The position numbers were made by a program, and so were the translations under genes. The notes beneath the pieces are model-generated. The model was given only the letters and a program-made list of their open reading frames with translations. It ran no database searches and was not told the DNA's origin. Positions 6,882-13,547 of a stretch of DNA of 25,975 nt are shown piece by piece; the stretch's first letter is position 1, and every line of letters starts with the position of its first letter. Source of the stretch: Scatosoma sp964459515 (GTDB taxonomy: Bacteria > Bacillota > Clostridia > Christensenellales > Borkfalkiaceae); contig CAYWML010000012.1 in the NCBI GenBank assembly GCA_964459515.1, forward strand, positions 1 through 25,975. Direction: 5' to 3'.

Positions 6882-9800
6882 TCAAACAAGTTTTATGCAA
6901 TTTTCGGGCAAAAAGCTGCAAAGCTCCGCCATCAACGCCTTATTCGGCGTCACCTTTTGCGTACAAAGGAGCTTCTTTCCGCCCTGCACGAAACAGACGG
7001 GCATATCGCCCTCGTAAAAAGTAAGCGTATCCAACAGCTCTTCCACGTCCTCTTCTTCGAGCGAATCGATATTCAACCAAAGCCGTTTTCCCGAAGCGAA
7101 ATTCGTTTGCGGCTTCGGTTTTAACGCGTCGATTTGCATCGGTTCGTTCGTTTCCGCGGCTGTCGGCGCGTTGGACGAAGCCACGGAAGGCGCGGCGGCA
7201 GGTTTTGCCTCCGATTCGCCCAACGTAAATTCCGTCATTCTATCCACGATGATTACGGGCGGTTTTTCGTCTTCGATACTCAATTTTCCCGAAATGGAAA
7301 CGACGCAATCCGTATGCAAAAAGCTTCGTATTCTGTCGTACGTTTTCGGAAAACAAACGCACTCGATCGTTCCGTACAAATCCTCCACCGTCACGAACGC
7401 CATAAACGCGCCCGTACGCGTTTTCAGCTTCTTATAAGCGGAAATCATGCCGCCCATCGTTACGGCTTGTCCGTCGCTGATTTCCGTGTACTGCTTTTCT
7501 CCCGTTTCGTCGTTTTCCGTATACGCGCTTAAAAAGGAGCAATTAAAGGTGCAAGCCTTGAAATACGGCAAGAATTTTTCAAACGGGTGTCCGCTGACGT
7601 ACACGCCGAGCACCGATTTTTCGCGCGAAAGGCGTTCCATGGTCTCGTACTCCGGAATATCGGGAAAGCGAACCTCGAATTTCTGCTCCTCCACAATATT
7701 TCCGAAGAGGGATATCTGCGCGCCTGCTTTTTGTTTTTCTCTGCCGTTTATACGGGTGAGCACGTCTTCGTAGACTGCCGCGATTTGCGAGCGCGCATAC
7801 CCGAAGCAATCGAACGCGCCTGCGTAAATCAAACTTTCCACAATACGCTTATTGACGTATTTTGCGCAACGAGAAACGAAATCGGCAAAATCCTTAAATT
7901 CCCCGTTGGCGTCGCGTTCGGCAATAACGGCGGCGATGGCGTCTTGCCCGACGCCGCGAAGCGCGCCGAGTCCGATACGAATGCCTCTGCCCTCCACCCA
8001 GAAAATATCTTTCGATTTATTGACGTCGGGCGGCAATACGGCGATGTTTTTCTCTTTCATATAAAGAATATATTTGGAGATTTCTTCGATTTTATCGATA
8101 CGATCGTTTAAGATACCTGCCAAAAATTCTTTCGGATAGAAGTATTTCAAATACGCCGTGCGGTAGGCGACGACGGCGTACGCCGCCGCGTGCGATTTGT
8201 TGAAAGCGTACGAAGCGAAGCTTTCCATATCCGCGAAGATTTTAGCGGCTACTTCCGCAGGTATGCCCTTGGAGGCGCAACCCGTTATACCTTCGGCAGG
8301 CGCGCCGTAAATGAACTTGTCCTTCTGCTCCATCAGCTCTTTCTTTTTTTTCTTCGCCATGGCGCGACGAACGAGGTCGGCTTGTCCGAGCGAATAGCCT
8401 GCGAGCTGTTGGAATATCTGCATAACCTGCTCTTGATAGACGATAACGCCGTACGAATTTTTCAAAATCGGTTCGAGATAGGGCGTGTCGTATACGATTT
8501 TCTCGGGATTATGCTTATTTTCGATATATTTCGGGATAAAGTCCATAGGACCGGGACGATAAAGGGAAATACCTGCGATTAAGTCTTCCAAACAGCTTGG
8601 CTGCAAGTCTTTCATAAACTTCTTCATGCCGCCTTGTTCGAGTTGGAACACGGCGTCCGTATCCCCCGAAGAAATCAATTGATAAGCTTCGGGAACGTCC
8701 AACCCGATTTTATCGAAATCGACCTCGATTCCCTTGCCGATTTTTATATATTCCAAAGTGTTTTGAATATCCGTCAAGGTCGTCAGCGCAAGGAAGTCCA
8801 TCTTCAACATACCGACCGCCTCGACTTCTTTCATATCGAACTGCGTGACGATATCCTCGCCGTTCCTCGCCAACGGCACGTTGTCGGAAAGCACTTTATT
8901 GCAGATAACGACGCCGGCGGCGTGTTCCGACGTGTTTTTCGGCATACCTTCCAACTTCAAGCCCATGTCGATTACGCGGTGCAAATCCTCGTTCGTGTTA
9001 TATACGTCGATAAATTCGGGATTGCGTTTCTTTTTCTGCTCGGCGAGGTTTTTTTCTATCTCTCCGCGTTTATCCTCGGAAAGGGTGGGATCGGCAAGCT
9101 GTTTTTCTATTTTCGGAATTTTTCTGCCCAACAATTCCCCGATCGTCGATTTTCCGTCCATGAGCTTCGCCACTTTATCCGTCTCCGAATACGGCACGCC
9201 CATAACTCTGCCTACGTCTTTGATGACGGCGCGCGAAGCCAGCGTACCGAAAGTGACGATCTGCGCCACGTTTTCGGGGTGGTATTTTTCCCGTACGTAA
9301 GCGATTGTTTCATAGCGGCGTTTCGTGCAAAAATCCACGTCGAAGTCGGGCATGGATACACGATCGGGATTGAGGAAACGTTCAAAAATCAAATCGTATC
9401 GCAAGGGATCGACGTCCGTTATGCCTATGGAATACGCGACGATGCTGCCGACGCCCGAACCGCGCCCCGGTCCGACGGGAATTCCGTGCAAACGCGACCA
9501 GTTGATATAATCCCATACGATAAGGAAATAGTCGGCAAAGCCCATTTTAATGATAATGCCGAGTTCGTAATTCGCGCGTTCCCGAATGGTATCGGTGATA
9601 TCCGCGTATCGTTTCGGAAGCCCCTCCCACGTCAAGCGCGTGAGATAATCGGGCGAAGTAGAACCGTCGTCCGGTTTATAGAGCGGAATCAACGAAGTAT
9701 CGCGAATGGGATCGCCTTTCGGCGTTAAATCGAAAACGGGTTCTTCCACTTTATCGGCAATCACGCGCGTATTGGCGACCGCTTCGGGCACGTAGGAAAA

Positions 9801-10550
9801 CAATTCCGCCATTTCGTCGCCCGATTTCATGTAAAATTCGTGCGTTTCAAACTTCATGCGTTTGGGATCAGCCAACGTTTTTTTCGTTTGAATGCAAAGC
9901 AATACGTCGTGCGCTTCCCAATCCTCTTTTTCGATATAATGCACGTCGTTCGTCGCGACGAGAGGAATGTTTAATTCGCGCGCGATCTTTATCAAGTCGG
10001 GAATGACTTGTTTTTCTTCGGCAATGCCGTGATCCTGCAATTCGATATAGAAATCGTCGCCGAATACGGCTTTCATCTCCGCCGCCCAGCGTTTTGCGCC
10101 GTCGTAATCGCCGTTCATGAGAAGCTGCGGCATTCTGCCTGCAAGGCACGCCGAAAGACATATAACCCCTTCGTGGTGCTGTTTGATATACTCGTAACTG
10201 ATACGCGGCTTGCCGTAGAAGCCGTCGATATAAGACAGCGAATCGAGCTTTACGATGTTTTTATATCCCGTTTTATTTTTCGCGAGCAAAACGATATGCT
10301 CCGTCTTCGTGCCGGGGCGTTTGTCGAAATGATCGTCGGTGGCGTACAATTCGCAACCAATGATGTATTTTATGCCCTTTTTGACGCATTCCTCCGCAAA
10401 ATACAAGGACGCGTACATGTTGCCGTGATCGGTCACCGCGCAAGCGTCGATATTGTTTTTCGACAAATACTCCACCAAGTCGTCCACTTTCGCCGCGCCG
10501 TCCAACAAACTGTATTCCGTATGCAAATGTAAATGTACAAAATCCGTCAT
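6882..10550 (-). CDS. dnaE: DNA polymerase III subunit alpha (DnaE1 type)
   Basis: This 1222-aa replicative polymerase shows the domain order of DnaE. An N-terminal PHP domain has HLHLHTEYSLLDGA at residues 6–19 and TDHGNMY at 40–46. The PGRGSG element is at 361–366. The palm domain carries the catalytic motif PDFDVDF at 401–407 with D404 and D406 as metal ligands. Fingers and tandem helix-hairpin-helix regions follow, then a C-terminal OB fold starting near GQAVTMGGMISAYK. The PHP histidines look intact, consistent with the metal-binding PHP of non-proteobacterial DnaE. ATG 10550 overlaps the TGA of whiA (ATGA) and begins the conserved MTDFVHLHLH. The frame stays open upstream, but that stretch is inside whiA. 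No PolC is visible in the window, so I cannot say whether DnaE is the main polymerase here. Confidence 0.97.
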   Translation of the reverse strand: MTDFVHLHLHTEYSLLDGAAKVDDLVEYLSKNNIDACAVTDHGNMYASLYFAEECVKKGIKYIIGCELYATDDHFDKRPGTKTEHIVLLAKNKTGYKNIVKLDSLSYIDGFYGKPRISYEYIKQHHEGVICLSACLAGRMPQLLMNGDYDGAKRWAAEMKAVFGDDFYIELQDHGIAEEKQVIPDLIKIARELNIPLVATNDVHYIEKEDWEAHDVLLCIQTKKTLADPKRMKFETHEFYMKSGDEMAELFSYVPEAVANTRVIADKVEEPVFDLTPKGDPIRDTSLIPLYKPDDGSTSPDYLTRLTWEGLPKRYADITDTIRERANYELGIIIKMGFADYFLIVWDYINWSRLHGIPVGPGRGSGVGSIVAYSIGITDVDPLRYDLIFERFLNPDRVSMPDFDVDFCTKRRYETIAYVREKYHPENVAQIVTFGTLASRAVIKDVGRVMGVPYSETDKVAKLMDGKSTIGELLGRKIPKIEKQLADPTLSEDKRGEIEKNLAEQKKKRNPEFIDVYNTNEDLHRVIDMGLKLEGMPKNTSEHAAGVVICNKVLSDNVPLARNGEDIVTQFDMKEVEAVGMLKMDFLALTTLTDIQNTLEYIKIGKGIEVDFDKIGLDVPEAYQLISSGDTDAVFQLEQGGMKKFMKDLQPSCLEDLIAGISLYRPGPMDFIPKYIENKHNPEKIVYDTPYLEPILKNSYGVIVYQEQVMQIFQQLAGYSLGQADLVRRAMAKKKKKELMEQKDKFIYGAPAEGITGCASKGIPAEVAAKIFADMESFASYAFNKSHAAAYAVVAYRTAYLKYFYPKEFLAGILNDRIDKIEEISKYILYMKEKNIAVLPPDVNKSKDIFWVEGRGIRIGLGALRGVGQDAIAAVIAERDANGEFKDFADFVSRCAKYVNKRIVESLIYAGAFDCFGYARSQIAAVYEDVLTRINGREKQKAGAQISLFGNIVEEQKFEVRFPDIPEYETMERLSREKSVLGVYVSGHPFEKFLPYFKACTFNCSFLSAYTENDETGEKQYTEISDGQAVTMGGMISAYKKLKTRTGAFMAFVTVEDLYGTIECVCFPKTYDRIRSFLHTDCVVSISGKLSIEDEKPPVIIVDRMTEFTLGESEAKPAAAPSVASSNAPTAAETNEPMQIDALKPKPQTNFASGKRLWLNIDSLEEEDVEELLDTLTFYEGDMPVCFVQGGKKLLCTQKVTPNKALMAELCSFLPENCIKLV

Positions 10551-11518
10551 AATTTCTTCCGTTCTTCGTTTTCTTTCGAGACTTCCGCAGCCTCGGCAAG
10601 TTCCGTCAACCGCCGCATGCGATGACTTACGCAACTTTTTCCCACACGGCAATACGCCGCAAGCTCCTGCAAGGACATTGCAGGATTTTCCAATCTCGCC
10701 CGTGCGAGCGTTTGCAACTCTTCGCCCAACTTTTGCAAGATACCGCGCTCTTGCAAGGTTTTAATCGCAACGACTTGCCGTACGGCGGCAATTGCCGATT
10801 TATCCGCGTTCCCTGCTATACAATTTTGCGCGCGATTGTCGCGATTGGCTTTATCCCGTTCCTCTACCAACGCCGACAGCCTTTGCAGACAAGTTTCCGC
10901 GCCGACCGCGGCGAGAAAATCCGATATGGCTTCCTTGCTTTTCAAATACGCCACGTACGTGTCTTTACGGGATAGGATACGCGGAATAAGTTCCAGAGTT
11001 TCCGCTAGCCGCCCGAATTCCGAAGCCGCCTCCCGATCGAGAAAGACGATTTCGAGGTGATACCCCGTTTTCGCTTCCGCTTTGGGGAGGGTACAGCTTC
11101 CGCCGCCCAAAAACGCGCCGCACACGTAAGCGATCCGCTCTTTTTCTCCGTCCGCTATCCAAGACGGAAGCACCGTCGTAAGCGCGCCCTCCTCCGACAA
11201 AAAGCCAAGCTCGCGCAAGATCGTCGCCGAGCGCGAAGGCGTGCATTGCAACAACAGCTTGTCCCGACTGCTCATGCGATCCCACGTCGCATTCGTTACG
11301 GAAAGCTCCGTTTGAAAGGCTTCGGAAAAAGCGTTGATGAAAAACTCCGTCACATATTCCGTTTCGCTGACGAGGAAAAACGACGGCACGCCGTCCTGAA
11401 ATCCGACCGAACCGCTGGTGCGCAAAAACGCCGCGAGCGCGGCTTTCTTCGCGCCGACGTCCGCCCCCTCCGTCATGCGCCGTATAATTTCTTTTTTGAT
11501 TTCCGTCGTAAAACTCAT
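10547..11518 (-). CDS. whiA: WhiA-family DNA-binding / sporulation-division regulator
   Basis: This 323-aa protein begins MSFTTEIKKEI as WhiA proteins do. It has the N-terminal LAGLIDADG-homing-endonuclease-like fold (FLRTSGSVGF near residues 31–40 and the degenerate CGAFLGGGSC near 131–140) and a C-terminal helix-turn-helix (about residues 275–310, NPAMSLQELAAYCRVGKSCVSHRMRRL). In Gram-positive bacteria WhiA influences cell division, chromosome segregation and, in actinomycetes, sporulation; its nuclease activity is lost. It overlaps both neighbours by 4 nt (ATGA junctions with the PHP gene upstream and dnaE downstream), so translation is coupled. In most Clostridia and Bacilli whiA is preceded by rapZ and yvcK; here the PHP gene is directly upstream. 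Confidence 0.95.
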   Translation of the reverse strand: MSFTTEIKKEIIRRMTEGADVGAKKAALAAFLRTSGSVGFQDGVPSFFLVSETEYVTEFFINAFSEAFQTELSVTNATWDRMSSRDKLLLQCTPSRSATILRELGFLSEEGALTTVLPSWIADGEKERIAYVCGAFLGGGSCTLPKAEAKTGYHLEIVFLDREAASEFGRLAETLELIPRILSRKDTYVAYLKSKEAISDFLAAVGAETCLQRLSALVEERDKANRDNRAQNCIAGNADKSAIAAVRQVVAIKTLQERGILQKLGEELQTLARARLENPAMSLQELAAYCRVGKSCVSHRMRRLTELAEAAEVSKENEERKKL

Positions 11519-12291
11519 AACCTTTTTTTATACTCCGAAAAACGGAAGCGCGGATATCGCCCGTCCGCATTATCGATACGCTCCATGGGAAAATCCACGC
11601 GCAACAATTGCGCCTCCACCAAAGCTTTGTCGCCGACTCGCTCCGCCGAATGCGCGTCGGAATCCACGATAAAGCGCGCGGACGTTTTCGCAACGATTTC
11701 CGAAAGCTCCTCGTCCGTCAAATGCTGTTTTTTGGAATTCAATTCGATATACGTGCCGTAATCCGCGGCGCATTTCGCCACTTCCAAAACGTCGGCAGGG
11801 CAACAATAGCCCAAATGCGTTATTGCGTCTATCGGATTTTTTTTGATTGCTTCGACGTAGGCGGCGGTATTGCGCGCGCGAAGCCGCTCCGACGGCGCGC
11901 TACGCGCTTTTCCCTGCCCCAAATTGCCGAATCCGTACCCGAAGAGATCTCGCCAATTCGCATACCGCACGAATACGTGCTTTCCGCAAAGAAAAATATC
12001 AAAATTTTCATAATCGGAAAGACCCATATCCACCTGCCCGTCCGTTCCGCATATATTCGCTTCGATTCCCACGAGCACGTCTATACCGAGAGATTTAGCC
12101 GCGGCGGCACACTCCGCCCTATACGCCGCCACTTGCCGACGGCGTATGCCGTAAGTAATATGCGCAAAACCGTGATCGCTGACGCCGATCTGCCGCAGAC
12201 CGAGCTTTTTCGCTTGTTCGGCGTTCTCCGCCACCGTTTGTTTGCCGTGCGAATACGGCGTATGCGTGTGATAATCGCCCGTTAAAATCAT
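11515..12291 (-). CDS. PHP-domain metal-dependent phosphoesterase (histidinol-phosphatase / YcdX-like)
   Basis: This 258-aa protein is a single PHP domain. Metal-ligand motifs in order are DYHTHTPYSHG at residues 6–16, VSDHG near 38–42, GIEAN near 76–80, THLGYC, and the final DSDAHS. This set binds a tri-metal cluster and hydrolyses phosphate esters. Members in this genomic position (between murB and the rapZ/yvcK/whiA block) are usually annotated as PHP phosphatases of unknown substrate. There are no histidine genes nearby, so histidinol phosphatase activity should not be assumed. ATG 12291 has a GAGGAG site 7 nt upstream and follows murB by 17 nt; the longer upstream frame lies inside murB and is rejected. 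Confidence 0.88.
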   Translation of the reverse strand: MILTGDYHTHTPYSHGKQTVAENAEQAKKLGLRQIGVSDHGFAHITYGIRRRQVAAYRAECAAAAKSLGIDVLVGIEANICGTDGQVDMGLSDYENFDIFLCGKHVFVRYANWRDLFGYGFGNLGQGKARSAPSERLRARNTAAYVEAIKKNPIDAITHLGYCCPADVLEVAKCAADYGTYIELNSKKQHLTDEELSEIVAKTSARFIVDSDAHSAERVGDKALVEAQLLRVDFPMERIDNADGRYPRFRFSEYKKRL

Positions 12292-12308
12292 GGTTTGCTC
12301 CTCGTCTA

Positions 12309-13190
12309 CTATAAATAGCGTATCTCTTCTTCCAAAAGTATGCCGTACGCAGCGTATACCGCCGCTTTCATGCGGGCAATCAACGCCGCGATTTGCGCGG
12401 AAGTCGCGCCGCCTTCGTTTAAGATAAAATTCGCGTGCCGCGTTGAAACCGTCGCCGCACCGATTCGCATGCCCTTTACGCCGCTTTTTTCCAGCAATTC
12501 GCCTGCCGATACGCCGTCGGGGTTTTTGAATACGCACCCCATGCTTTTTCCGCGCGGAAGTTGCGCGCGTCGTTGCAAAAAAGCCCGTCGCCTTTGCAAA
12601 ATTAGCGCGCGCGAAGCGTTCTCCAATCGTAATTCCACCCCGACGATCGTCGCTTTATTGTCCATAAACGCACTCTGCTTGTAGCCGTAACCGCATTCCC
12701 GAACGGATAAGCGTTGCAACTTCCCGTCTTGAAAAACGGTAAGCGACGTCGCGATATCGGCAAAATACCGACCGCCTGCGCCCGCATTCATAAACGCCGC
12801 GCCGCCGAGCGTACAGGGAAGCCCGATAAGAAACTCCGCGCCGCTTTTTTCCGCCGCAAGACACGCGCGCAGAAGCAAACCGCTCGTAACGCCGACTTCG
12901 GCGTATGCGCCCTTTTCGGAAAACTCGATTTTTTGCATTTTCTTCGTGCAAATCACGATTTTATCCGATTCATCGTCGAGCGGAAGCACGTTTGCGCCGT
13001 TGCCGAGCAAAACGTATTCCGCGCCGTCCGCATGCAGGAGGGTAAGCAAACAAAGCAATTCTTCCGAGCTTCGCGGATAATAAGCGCGCTTTGCCTTTCC
13101 GCCGCAAGCAACCGTAGTGTGCTTTCGGAAATCGAAAGGCGATTCCGCAAGGAAATCCGCATATTCTGCCTTTTTCGTATAAAAAGCCAT
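12309..13190 (-). CDS. murB: UDP-N-acetylenolpyruvoylglucosamine reductase
   Basis: This 293-aa FAD enzyme makes UDP-MurNAc, the second committed step of peptidoglycan synthesis. It shows the flavin-binding elements LLGNGANVLPLDDE near residues 61–74 and IGLPCTLGGAAFMNAGAGG at 122–140, the active-site loop GYGYKQSAF at 167–175, GKSMGCVFKNPDG at 214–226 and the terminal Glu region LLEEEIRYL. Two active-site positions are atypical: the proton-donor position usually Ser is Cys (C219), and the loop position usually Arg is Lys (K171). ATG 13190 has an AGGAG site upstream and is preferred over a TTG start 21 codons earlier. It is the first gene of the murB–PHP–whiA–dnaE–pfkA block; no clear promoter was found upstream. 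Confidence 0.93.
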   Translation of the reverse strand: MAFYTKKAEYADFLAESPFDFRKHTTVACGGKAKRAYYPRSSEELLCLLTLLHADGAEYVLLGNGANVLPLDDESDKIVICTKKMQKIEFSEKGAYAEVGVTSGLLLRACLAAEKSGAEFLIGLPCTLGGAAFMNAGAGGRYFADIATSLTVFQDGKLQRLSVRECGYGYKQSAFMDNKATIVGVELRLENASRALILQRRRAFLQRRAQLPRGKSMGCVFKNPDGVSAGELLEKSGVKGMRIGAATVSTRHANFILNEGGATSAQIAALIARMKAAVYAAYGILLEEEIRYL

Positions 13191-13353
13191 TTTATACACT
13201 CCTATTGTACCACATAATTTGTTTTTTTGAAAGTGTTTCTCCGATTTTTTCAAAAACTTTTTTATTTCGTTTGAAAAGCACTTCGCCGCGCGCCCTTTCC
13301 CATTTTTATAAATATGCCGACCAAACGATAAAGTTGCCGCAGACGGAAGTAGG

Positions 13354-13455
13354 GATTACCGCGTCGCTTCGCTCCTCGTAATGACATTGCTAAGCGGAAA
13401 CGCCCGTCATTGCGAGGCACGGAACATGCCGCGGCAATCTCCGCCGATAGGCGGA
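13354..13455 (-). repeat. Degraded tandem pair of the ~138-bp palindromic repeat (fragments E1 and E2)
   Basis: Two fragments of the repeat seen at 16423–16708 and 25587–25884 lie in minus orientation. 13354–13385 is one end (GATTACCGC to CGTAATGAC), and 13406–13455 is the opposite end of a second copy (GTCATTGCGA onward, with the TCCGCC/GGCGGA hairpin). The outer halves are missing, as expected from an eroded tandem dimer. Besides this and the terminator at 13475–13510, nothing else is seen between murB (start 13190) and the LRR gene (stop 13548). Confidence 0.7.
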
Positions 13456-13474
13456 AATGAGGGAATGAAAACGG

Positions 13475-13510
13475 AAAAGCGGCTTTGCGCGATTTCGCGC
13501 AAAGCCGCTT
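13475..13510 (-). terminator. Long-stem terminator of the LRR lipoprotein gene
   Basis: A 15-bp perfect stem, including AAGCGGCTTTGCGC/GCGCAAAGCCGCTT, closes a 4-nt loop 38 nt after the LRR gene stop. T-runs follow on both strands, so it can act in both directions. An almost identical hairpin lies at 25899–25936 downstream of the second LRR-type gene. Confidence 0.8.
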
Positions 13511-13547
13511 GTTTTTTCTCACACATTTCCTCTGATATGGGCTTGAT

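Noticed and set aside
10551..10652. N-terminal extension of dnaE by 34 residues
   Set aside because: The extension lies within whiA, has no ribosome binding site, and the conserved DnaE start MTDFVHLHLH begins at the ATGA overlap.
13204..13209. TACAAT with a TGG extension (minus strand) as the murB promoter
   Set aside because: It directly adjoins the AGGAG ribosome binding site, so a start 6–7 nt downstream would remove that site from the mRNA, and the −35 match is poor.
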